Source: Echinococcus granulosus
Lineage: Eukaryota > Platyhelminthes > Cestoda > Cyclophyllidea > Taeniidae
DNA: 64,000 nt
Assembly (NCBI RefSeq): GCF_000524195.1
Contig: NW_020170537.1
Location: 81,188-145,187 of the forward strand
Direction of reading: 5' to 3'
The translations under genes were made by a program, and so were the position numbers. The notes beneath the pieces are model-generated. The model did no database searches. It was given only the letters and a program-made list of their open reading frames with translations, and was not told the DNA's origin. Positions 39,151-51,200 of this stretch are shown in pieces. How positions within the stretch are numbered: position 1 is the stretch's first letter; every line of letters begins with the position of its first letter.

Positions 39151-39204
39151 GAGTGTCTGCAAATGGCACTCACGAGTTGATCGAGTGAAAAAAAAAAGAC
39201 TTAC

Positions 39205-40615
39205 CAACAATTAAGACACACTGGTGTAACTGATAGACACAAAAAGGTGAACATGTGTGATAAAAATTTTCTAATTAAATTAAGAGTCCGCCATATTGTG
39301 GGGGGAAGTGGCTTCTGGTAACAGTTTGATGTGATAATAAATAAAACAAAAAAACCGATGGTCAAAATGAAACTGGAGCTTCTTAGTGCAGTCAACCTCC
39401 ACTCAGGAGGAAAATGTTGTTGCTGCAAAAGTAACATAGACTCGTTTTAATGCATGCAGTGAGGTAGAATTGACAGAAGGTTCTTAATAAATTATGCCCC
39501 ATCAGGATGTATCAAAGGAATGGCTAATGACGCTTTAGAGGCTTACGGTTTTTGTAATGTCAGTTTTAAATGACCAGTTGGAGACCATTGTAATGTCTGG
39601 TTGAAAAAAAAGAGGCTCAAAGAATACTTCTTTAGAGTGATAATCTAAATGTCATAAAAAGCCGTTTATTTTGAGCACCACACTCACTAAACCTATAAAT
39701 TAACAAAACATGGACCATGATCAGACTAGTCCAAGGTGGTGCTACGTGTAAGATTCTCGGTTAGAAGGACCCACTCCACTTTTAACGTAAACCAATGAAA
39801 AAAGGGCCCCCAGAGGAGTTGCATTCAACCCCATGTATAGACATAAAAACGGGATGGTAGAGTGACTACATGATTCAGACGAGGAAAAGTTAAGCTGCTA
39901 GGTGCACACTTCAGGGATTCCCCTGAGATCCTCGATACAGCGCGCACACCAATTAATGATTAGTTTCGGCGACTGCAGGCTACTACAAAAAAACCTCCTA
40001 GTGTATATAATGTTAGTAGTTGATAAGATTAATAATTACATTCGACATAAGACGAATGACTAACATTTTTTTTAGGGCGTAGTAGTGGCATAAAACGCGC
40101 TTGGATGCATTTAGTTATTCAACCTTGGAGAGGAGAGAATTACGTAAGTCCTTTACACCAAAACCCACCTCAAATATGCAGAGCCAGAGCACCCATTTCG
40201 GCCTACTGCAACTAGACAAACAAAAAGGTGCGAAAAAGAAAGGAAGAAACACGAGGCCCTGAAACGATGCAAAGTGGAAAAGATGCATGATAGAGCAGAC
40301 GTTCTAGACGTACCCGTCCCACAGCCTGGGTTGTTGACAAATGGCACACAAAAGGGGTAAGGAGTAGAAGGGTCGACTTTCGTGCTCCCCGGTTTTTGGG
40401 ATAAACATCGGCGGTCTGGTCAAAACACCAACACAAAGGGCAAACTGGAGGACACCAAAAACAACACTAACAGCGCATCCTACTACTATGGGATTCAACT
40501 GTCTGATTTCTAAGGGAATCACTGGAATGTCCATGTCTGGTATTGCATTATCTGGCGACAAAACTGATGGTGGGTTGATCGTCATAGAAACATGGTCAAA
40601 ACACGATTTTTTCAT
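39205..40615 (-). CDS. Probable multi-pass membrane protein, partial
   Basis: Not recognised. Three minus-strand exons, 40615-40314, 40205-40169 and 39422-39205, are joined by GTACGT...TTGCAG and GTGGGT...TTTTGCAG introns with matching phases (2, 0) and end at a GTAAGT donor at 39204. They encode about 185 aa. Exon 1 starts at an ATG two bases after an AG and contains a hydrophobic segment (VVGCAVSVVFGVLQFALCV). Exon 2 gives RPKWVLWLCIFE. Exon 3 contains a second clear membrane segment (SFILTIGFFVLFIITS). The agreement of three donors, two acceptors and frames is the main support; I could not place the last exon. A possible end is an exon near 39,080 in which the frame closes after about 22 codons. 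The family is unknown; tetraspan-like proteins are one possibility. Confidence 0.4.
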
Positions 40616-42211
40616 AGCTAATAAGCAAGCATCTCAAAAGTGACTAGCGTACTTATAAGTTTTAAGTAGGGGGTGTAAAATGGGTTTGCGTGTGAACAAA
40701 TGCAAGGGTGAAAGGATTTTGAGAAAACATTTGGTGAATAAAGTTTATTTGACAATCGTAAAATTGGTAAACCCATATAATAGGAGTGGTAAAAAAATTG
40801 CTAGGATATTTAATAATGGAAAGCAGAAAAGGTTTGAGTTGTTTAAATTATTTGCTTATATAAAGCTGAATTTAAAAATCGTGGGACCCATAAATCCATT
40901 TAATTTTCACGAAAATTGAGTGAATTTTTGCCCTTCCAAAAGGTGCTAACACTACTAAAATCCTTTTACCCCAAGACTTCTCAATAAATATCGAACGCCA
41001 CTACTTAGGAATGCAAAGGGTGTCGAAGAAAGAAGACTTTGTTCGGTTTTAGACACAATATAAAACGTTAAATCTTTGTTTATCTCTCACTTCCGGTAAA
41101 GGGATCACCTTGGGTCCCCACTACCGTACCTTAGCCGAGTAAGCTGGCCTCTGGGTCACGCCTGTAGCCAAGCCCCTCTGTATCGCGAATGCATATGTTC
41201 TGTCCTAGGATCATGGCATCTTCCTTCTTCAAGGACAGTTTTGGGCGCTCTGTAACCCATATTTGGCTGTGATGCATGCTCTGCTGAATATGCCTTTAAG
41301 ACGACGAGTGTAATAGGTTCAGTGTTCCTCCCTTTCACTTCCGGTTTCATATTCTAGACACACAAAGCGTGTGAAAATTTGCATTTTTATTTGGTGAATG
41401 AAACGAGCTCTTGTGGATTATTAAGATTTAAAGGGGGTCGGGGCTAGTTTCCTCCTCTGGGGCTAAAGGCGTACGCTCCGTCACGTGGTTGCCATAAACT
41501 GATAGCTTTTCAATTAAAGGTACATTCAACGAATGGGAAGTTTCCGCCAGCTTCAGATGAGTGGACGTTGCCGATCTCTAAGGGAGAGATAAACAATTAT
41601 CCCCCGTAAAAATTAAATAAACCATAAATAGAAGCCGGCTTCCTGTAGACAATCTTCAGGATACAAGGGTCTGAAGCCGAATACAAAAGTAAAATGCAAT
41701 ACAAATGTTCGATAGCGTCATTAGACTGGAAAAATTATGAGGGGCAATTATGCAGACTACTAGTAAAATGCCGTTTTCAATAACTAAAGGGATAACAATT
41801 GGGGATTACAAATGAGGCATCTAGAAAGCAAAAAAGTGGACGCCACAGCGTGAGGCGCAAAAATTGTAGCATAAGTTTTATATTTATATAGGCATTTTAA
41901 GCAAGTTGAAGAAAGCAAACTCTTCCATACCAGAATCGTCTGATGAAATTTATTTTGCCGTTTTTATGAACTCCACGGCAAGTTACGCCCTTTTGCAGCC
42001 TACAAAGGCGTTGAGTGAAAAGTCAATGCATTTATTTGATTTTGCCAATTCTCTCAAAAACATCATCATATTTTGTCGATTAGAATGCATGTTGCAACCT
42101 TAGAATGCGATTGGTCTGTCCATTTGTTGCTAATAGTAACGTAACTTGATGAAAATTGAAATGTATTTTTCTCGTGTGTGGATTGCGCAGGTTAAGTAGG
42201 CGAAAAAATTA
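40616..42211. other. Intergenic with a possible small element at 41.1-41.35 kb
   Basis: No firm gene. Between two direct copies of CACTTCCGGT (41089-41098 and 41336-41345) the sequence is less AT-rich than its flanks and contains a 64-codon minus-strand frame (41350-41156) of unknown nature. This may be a short mobile element or a small exon. Confidence 0.35.
42190..42211 (+). other. 3' splice site upstream of RPGRIP1L start
   Basis: GGATTGCGCAG ends at 42190, 21 nt before the ATG, with a T-rich stretch further upstream. As for FoxO, this suggests a 5'UTR intron or trans-splicing. Confidence 0.4.
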
Positions 42212-45200
42212 ATGGCTATTCGTGTTGGTAAAGTTCGAGAATGGACTAAAGACGAGCTGGAGGATGCTTACTTGCGTTTATATGATGAAAATCAGGAGTT
42301 TCGCCGAGTTATTGCAGAACAAAACAGTAAAATTAAAACGTAGGAGTATCTGCACTTTATTGCAACTCTTAAAGGCTTAGCACAAAAATTATGAGAATTG
42401 CAGCGGATAACAAGAAATTTTCCGATGTATATGCTAAGGCGAAGGAGGACGTTTTTCGAGGAGATCAACATACCAAAAAGGTACGACGATGATATTATAT
42501 ACAAAGTTGGCAATTTTGGGACTCTTGTTCTTACAAAAATAGCTTGGTAAAATATTAGGATTGCGCGGTGTTTCTCGTGATATTACACGTTGTTTGTAAT
42601 ATTTAGTGTGTTTTTTCTTTTTACAACAAATATATTGAATTTGGTTCACTTTACGGTAGTGCGTTTCTATCTTTCCAAGGACGAAGAACCACCTTTGGAT
42701 AAATCAACACCTCTTTTACGGAAAATCAAAAGGCAAAATGTCCAAAACGCAGCATTGTTAGTTTTTATCTTATTCATATCAGTTGATCCAGTGCTTTACA
42801 TACGAATGCATTTGCTTGTCGGCGAAACACACAAAGCCATAGAATTATATTTTGACTTAAGTGACTTTCAAACAACTGCTTCTTGCAATATTTACCAATA
42901 AATTGCCAAAAACTCTAAGCACATTACAGACATTACATTGATGGGTATCATATTAATTCTTTCTTAACTTTGGTCTTGATATTTGCCTATTATTCTTGTA
43001 TTTTCTTAGAGAGAAAGCCATAAAGCAACTTAACAATCAGAACATACAAATGAAATCCCGCATTAAGGAACTGGAGCTGGTAGTCGACAATCAGAATAAG
43101 ATAATTCGTGATAAAGAAGAAGCAGAAGATGCATTCAAACAGAGGTATTTTTCGTCGTTCATCATTAGCACCATCATATATTACAGGTTTTACTTACTGT
43201 GAATGGAAATATTTCTCTTTTGCTGGATTTAGAGATACCTTTGCCGAGAACATTGAAATGATACGTTTAAAAAGACAACTTGCAGAGAAGGAGAAGGAAA
43301 TTGAACACTTGACGACTCAGGTGGCCTCAACACGGGAGCAGCTGAATTTGGTGGACCTAGAGAAACACAGTATTCATAAGCAAGATATGCAGACAGATTC
43401 TATGGGAAAAAATGAACTGCAAATTAAACTGCATTTTGTAAGTTATAGCACTCTACTAAACAATTTCCTTGCTAAAATATCTTTGGAATATTGTGTATTA
43501 ACAATAGGGTCGTTCAATATACCTTCGGAGGCCTATGTGAGTAACATCTAAGATCAAATTGCATGGCATAGGTAAAAGCATTCTGAACCATGTGTTCAAC
43601 CCATCCTTAAGTTAGTTTTAAGGGTTCCAATTTTTTACTGACCGAATAGCCAATCTTAGGAAACAGACTTACTTATCAATTGTATTCTTAGGAGTGGTGT
43701 TCAAAATTAACTACTGTCTCCATCCCTTGCTCCAAGTCAATCAATCACCTGTGTCACCTTGCAAATGGGAATGAACTCACTTAAGCCTTATAATGCATAA
43801 CTTCGGTATGTAGGAACCCAATATTCGTACTACCTCCACGTTTTATCTTTCTCCTGCGTAATACTACCAAGTTGTTTGATCCCTAGCATTTGGGTCCCTA
43901 TCTGTGGCGTGATCCTTCTCATGTTAAGCTGAGTGGCAGTAAGTGGTCTGACAAAAAAGTTGCACCATTAGTCAACTTACGTATCGCCAGTAAATTTCAT
44001 AGCATTAGTGGTGTGCTCGTATACATTTATTTATTTATTAATCAATCAGCCTGTCTGCCTATCTTTCTGCCCATCTATCCATCTATCTATTAATCTATCT
44101 ATCTATCGACTACTGCCGCTTGATACAAACCATGTTGTACTGAACTGTGTAGTTAATTAAGAGAGAGGAAATGCCACTTTTCCTCTTTAATATCTGCACT
44201 AACTGTGGATGTTAAAATGACAAATCTGGCTAAAAATATGTTTGATCACTCTGAAGCGCTAGACAATGTATTCACTTCTGCATGCTTAAACGTAAGATAA
44301 CCTCATTTCCCATGTCAGATTCGTCTTGTTCATTCCACGTGGTGGTAAAGCAGTCATTAGTGATGCTGGTGCTATCATTGCTACTGTCGTTGTTATTGGC
44401 ACCACCGCTTCTGCTGCAGTAGTTAGTGGGCTTCAGTTTTTCGATCGTTCTCTATGTGTACGTGGGTCCGTAAGGGGAAGGTCATTTATTTTCTTACCTC
44501 TAATTGTAGCAGTGCTTGGGGCAACGTCATGAGAGAGCCAATTAATTATATAAAAGGAGATTCGTCTCCTTTTCATAATCAGTCGGAATGTTCGATTCTA
44601 GGCGAAAGTTAAAGAAGAGACCGAAATACCGACACTTTATAAAATACGTTTGGAGAAGATTATGCCGCCACCTTTTAACATATTTGATAATTTTTACCTA
44701 CTGCTGTCAATTTTTCTTTGTAAGATTTTTCCCATTACAATTGTTTACTAAATTAGTGTTTATTTGACACATATATGGCTACAGATTATGCTTCCTTTCC
44801 TTTTTAATCATTCCTTATGGTACCTCGCATTGAAATGCTCATTTTCGACGCTAATGTGGTTTTTTAGCATTTATCCTTAGATTTAATGGCCATTAAGACA
44901 GTCTTCATTTTCCTATTTTTCCATAAGATCGCTACAATACATGAATTAAAAAATCTTATTATCGTTAAATCTTTAACACTTGCGGTAATTAATTGAAGTG
45001 GGAATGAAATCACTCCATGCCAATTTTAGAACTTTGGGGATAATGATTCGGAAGACTTGATGGAGTTTCTTAATGTAATTTTGTTGTTTACGTGTAACGG
45101 AAATGTTTATTTCTTCAGTTTGACGCTTTATATGGTAAAAAGAAGAAATAAAGCTTCTAATTAGGGGATGAGCTTCCACTAACCAAGGCAAACCAGGACT

Positions 45201-48200
45201 TAGGAGTAGCTGATATATTTGAGTAGCATATACAGGAGTAATGTGGCCAAATAACTCCCGGCACCGTTTGTCTGCATAATTTGAGAACCATATTTCTAGT
45301 TTAAGTACAATGCTACCAAACTAGACATATTTGTCAAACTTGTCATCTTTTCTATGCAAAATAAAGTCCCCAAATATTCGTTAACCTTTTACTTTAGCTT
45401 GAGGACAAAGTGGCCGAATACGAAACTGAAAATAAAATCTTACGCGAATCCAATGAACAAATTTTAAAAAGGTATGCTTGCTCTCCAAGCCTCTATATTA
45501 TTCTTTCTTCTGATAACCACTCCACTCACCCATTCATTTTTCCATCCTGGATATGTCCATCTCTTTCGGACTCAACTATTCATTCCGGTTCCAGCCCTTC
45601 CCTCTCAACCTTGCCATGTCTATCGCTCTCTCATCTATCCGTCCATTCGAGTATCAAACCTTCAAGATCTATCCATCACAAACCCATCCATCTCGGGTAC
45701 ACAAACACATATTCATGCACAGTCCAGTCCCTTTTTGATCCTCATCCATCCTCTTAAAAGCTCTTTGGCAAGAGGATCCGACCTCCAAACGGTAGATTTA
45801 TTGCTAGAAAAACTGCAGCATCTGGAGCGCAAGATGTCCGCATCGCGTGGTGATCGGGAGAAGCAGTACGAAGAGATGCGTCGTATCCACAGCTCCCTGC
45901 AGACGCGAGCACAGAGTGCAGAGACGCGAATCGAAGCACTCTCCCGACGTCTGGAGGACAGTCAGCCTTCTCGGAATTTGCAGGAGCTGTGTGAGGTAAG
46001 AGGGGGCACCGATTCTGCCATCCTTTCAATGGTTCACTACCCTGTCCTTATTTTGGTAAATAATCAAACATCCAGTGGAAATTTATTTAGTTTTGATATC
46101 CTTACTTTTTTGTAAATCATCTATTCATTCCTGGCCTTTTATTTAAAATTTAGTCAATTCTCTAAGCCCTGACTGGCTAATTTTACAAATTCCGTTTGCC
46201 CAAGTAATCATATTTTATTCCGTGAACTTGGTTGTGGTGGAGAAAACTAACGCTGCCAGTGATTCTGCCTTCTATCTAAGTGACAGAATACTCTTGGATA
46301 CTTATTGTCTTGGATAGAGATATGCATGGCTAAATATGGTCAGCTATAAAGAAAATTTCATTCGCCTTAAACGTCCCGATCCACCGTCTTGAGCACGGAC
46401 ACACTCACCGTGGATATGTACATGAGTGCGGTCCGATGTCATTGGGCCATATTATTTAAAATCAAACCGTTCTATCTACTTATCAGTTCATCTGAAACCT
46501 CCCCATCCGTATACCCGTCAAGAATTCATCCACTCATCGTAAATCATTTACACATCCATCCAGCTGTCTCAGATCCATTCATTCATCAACCCGTACTGAA
46601 TTTACGCAACCACCTCTTACTCAATCTATGCTTGCTTTCATTAATGCAGTCTTCCTTTATTACTCTCTAGATTAGTTAACCTTTCTATTCATTTCTATCT
46701 CGTTTCACGCCTGGCCAGTTTTCTATTTGCAGAATCGACTCCACCCAGTATCTATCAAACCACCTTCAAGCAATTTGCCCATTCGTCTATCGTCTTCAAT
46801 TTTTGCAGAAAACAAACTGTCGGAAAAGTAATGAAGCTTACTACCATAGTTGTCTATTAAATGCGGAAGACTTGGCTTAGTTGTAACCTTGATAGCTACT
46901 TTTGATCTTGGAATCATTTGCACAGTATCTTCACATATTTATGGTCAAAGTCTCCGCTTCAATTTAGTCAGTCGGCCTGAGTGTAAAGGACTTGGAAGCT
47001 GCACTTATTCGGATGAGTAGACGAAGGGAATACCCCGCTGGAGACACTGATGCGGATGTACTTCCATGGACTTCAAAAACACCTCAGAATGAGGGTAATG
47101 TTTATAATGTTGTAATAAAACCTATTTTGCTGGAAAGTCGATGATACGCATAATCTTCATTTTTAAGACTACTGATTGTGACTTCTTTATTATCTTATTA
47201 GATAGCTATTCCTCTTTGAAAAAAGATCACATCAATTTAAATTTGGTGGTAAGTTTGCGTTATGAAAATGAAAAACTAACCATAAAATGAGCATTGAATG
47301 TGTTCCAGCAACCAATAATAGGAACCCAATAAATATGGGATATTTTCTTTAAAAATTAGTTGAGACAAATTAAAAACCATTCAAGGCTCTCAGCATCCAA
47401 AAGATGCGGTGAAAAGACTGACAACATAGTTACGGTGTTGGGATTTTCTTTAGAATGTAGTTGGACACCACATCACACAAGAGGTCCCAGATTTTTTCAG
47501 TAGGAATCTTTGGTCCTTCGATTTAATAGACGCTATACCATCCAACCCTTTCAGCGACAAAGGGTGCGCACGCGGAGGCAGTAGGGGGGTTGGCCCGAGC
47601 GCGACTACCCATTACGCAGTACCGAGTGCCAGAGGAGTATCGGAGGGCAGTGGTGAACGCCACGACCCAGTTCGACCTAACCCAATTCGGGAAGTACACG
47701 CCACTTCTAGAACCGGGGAGTGGTCGGGCCAAGGGACTGGGCTTACAGAGAGCCTTGCCTACAGCGGTAATGGAATGAACGCAAGTTAATGGGTGCTCCT
47801 GTGTGTGTGTATACATGAGTTTCCGCTTAAAAAGTAATTCAAAACGTGGCAGTTTCATAATGCATGCTTTGAATTCATTCAAAAGAAATAGTCACACTTG
47901 AAAGGGTGGAAGGGAATCTTATTAGAAAACAACCGAACAAAAGCGCCGTTCAAGCACAACTATACCACTCAAGACCTCATTACTCATACCACAAAACTGA
48001 CAGGCGAGACAATTTGCACTTTATTCGAAACAAAAAGGAAAAAGAAAGATTCACAGCACCATGTTTGTCCCCTGCATACCACGGATGACATTCCTCCAAG
48101 TGACAATTGCCAAGAGAGCTAGACATTCGGGAAATGGAGCCCAGATGGAAGAGTTGGTTGGGGCCAGGTCTTTCCAAGCGGCATTAGTCTGAGCTATTAC

Positions 48201-51200
48201 CAACGCATAAGGAATAGAATATTGACACGTTGTTTTTGAGTCAAGAATTTCAAGCAACAATACCCGATACAATTATCAGCATTTCTTTTAGAAATCCTTT
48301 CCTAGTGAAGGCCCCTCGTTCGAAGATGGAAGAAATCTTTTTGAGGTAGCTCTTTACACGCTTCCTACATTATCAGAACTGACATTTTCCCTATTCTATA
48401 TTTCTTTTTCTTTATTTATCACGTAAATGAGTTCACTTATTTGATATCCACCAGCCTGTTTTTTTAGATCAACTTGGGTGAAATTGACTTGACTCCAGAC
48501 CAATTGGAAGCATGTCCCAACGGGGTCTTTTGCGTGTGGCGTTTTTACGACTTCGAAGTACAATCAACCGGCACTGTCCGCGGCAGACGCTCCAACTTCA
48601 ACCTCACCGTCCAGTATCCTGTCATCACGGATGAGGCATTTTGGACTTACCTTCATGAGGTGAAGTAATGTAGTATGGAATCCAGTAATTAGATGTGTTA
48701 TCAAAACAAGAAACACAGAGGAATACAGTAAATCCAAATGGATTCAAGTGGTTAAAATGTACAAAATTGAATGAAATCCGTTGCAAAAACTCTTAGGCCA
48801 TTTGAAATCGGTCATTTCCATCCAAATGACTTTATCTCTTTCAGGAAACATTGCTCAAGAATATTGATGTAAGCGAATGAAGGCAAATAGCTGTTGGTTT
48901 TTATACTTCCAGATATCGGTTGTCAAGTGAAGATGATGTTTTTATTGTACTACAGAAACACTGTAGCATAGAACTTCACAAGGTCTTGCCGGACTTGTCA
49001 TCACAACAGATTGGCGAGTTTGAGTTGGGTCTGCAGTATCTGCTTCGACCGGAATCATACGCATGTAAGAACAACCTACAAATGAAATGAAATTAAGGTT
49101 TTTCCATCACGCCACAAAATATGAAAGTAGTAATAAGATAAAGAATGAACCACAGTTGTAGACGGCACTTTACTACTCCTTCCCATTTTGCAGCTTTTTT
49201 GTTAAGGTAAAAGTTAAAACTATGGATAAGCAGTCTCAACGACATTCATGCAGAAGGCTGAATCGTATCCGATGACAAGAACATACCTCCAGACACCATC
49301 CGCAAGTCAAAGTAATTCGATAAATGATATGAATTGGATATTAATATACCATCACTACGATTATTCCGAGCTTGAGATGTAGATGCTCAGCCCTCAGACC
49401 AGTTATCATCCTTCTAATTAGGTCTATTGCATTATGCGGCCTTCGCTTTTCATCATGGAGATGCTGTAGAGCTCCCGGACATAATACTCGAACCAAATGC
49501 ACACTAGTGACGCAGAAGAGATTGGGGCTATCAGCATGGTACAGTTGTGGAGCCTCCAAGTGGCCCGTTACCCAAGACCGACAGTTGAACAAACAACGTA
49601 TTACTACATCATAAGTATTCTCTTGATAAGGAGAGGCCGATTGTTATTGCTGATGGCATGACAAGTACCCTGCCAATGTTGCACATATGTGGGACCGCAT
49701 TTCACACATGGGAAACAGAAAATGAATAAGACTGGGACAGAAGAACAAACTTGCTAATTATTTGATTCATAATAGAAAAAGGAATTACCTGAACTCCGGC
49801 GGTTTGCTTTCTTTTGGGACTGCACGAGTGAACAGGTAAGCGTTTGGCATCGGCATCATTAACTCAGCCAGTGTTAAGAACGCAAAGAGCTCTGAATAAC
49901 CTCAATGGTTGCTTGCAAGCACTGACACCTCGACAGACTCACAAATCCCAGAGGATGTCAGGCTTATTGGGTCGAAAGAGAAGACGGGAGATTGAAGGTA
50001 TACTCCACAGGGCGGTCTCGTTCTTCGTAATGGACATATGAGCATTCTATTGCCTAAGAGAAATCGGAGGATTTTTATCGCAAAATTTAGCAGTCAAGTA
50101 GCAAGATACCAACTTGGAACAGAAATAACAAGTATTCGTGGAAGGGGCTGCCAATTTTACTGGTGTATCCCGCGTACAGTAGCTTCATCTACTGTGAAAA
50201 AGCCAACCCCGGTAAATAGGCAGGCGAAAAAAGCTTTGGAAGACAGCCAGTTAATCATGTCGAATTAGAAGGGGGAAGAGTAGGAGGATGAAGAGGACGT
50301 GAATATTCCTTGGGGGTCTTATTTCTCCTAATAGACTATCGCATTGGCAACGGCCAAATTCGGTGACAAATTATTTCATAGGATCTTTGGTTACACGCCA
50401 TAAACCTCCCACAAGATTTGGAAACACGGATAAGCACTTGTCATAAAAGCGATCCAAGACAAAGATCACAGTGACCCAGCCCCCGTTACAGACGCAGAAC
50501 GCCCAGAATAGTTACAAATTTTGTTCGCGAGAACAATCGTTTAATAGAGGATAGCGACAGAATCACGTTGGGTCGGAGCAGGGGAGACAGAGAGCGTAAA
50601 TAGTAAGCGTGTAGGCTTTGGGGCAGTCCCAATCCTCACGATGGCAGATAATTAACCTTCGGAGAAAAGTAGTCGAAGAGTACCGATTTCGAGCAGGAAA
50701 GACCATGGGAAATATGCATTGCGAACTCTTCCAAGTTTTTCAAACCCCTTTCTCGCCTTGACTCAGCATCAGTGCTAGTAGGTAACATAGGGCAAGTAGT
50801 TTCAGTGCTCATTTACGCTTTCTCATACATTATAGCGACTAACACAGACGGCACAGCACAGCATTCAGTTCGAGTGAGCCGAGTGGGCCGATTTCGCGCC
50901 ACAAAGCAGCATCGAGACGTTGAGGAGGGAGAACAGCAGCACCAACAACGTATCGTCGGACAGGTCGTCTACTGGGTGGGATTCCGTGCCCCCATTGACC
51001 GCTTCCTTCGGTGAGTGAACACCTCATTGAGCTGACGCATCGCATTCCAGCTTGCTTATCGGTACATGTATTGAAAACTGAATGATGTGTTTTCTCTTTC
51101 ATGAAGACGCATTTAAGCTCCTATGTGTTAATATCCAAATTTCCAACAGTTATTTACTCTAGCAGACTTGTTAATATATCGCTCGGTTAAACACGCTTGT

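Noticed and set aside
43890..44093. Frame starting GPYLWRDPSHV as a gene
   Set aside because: The same frame recurs in the repeat copy at 34.6-34.9 kb, so it belongs to a dispersed repeat.
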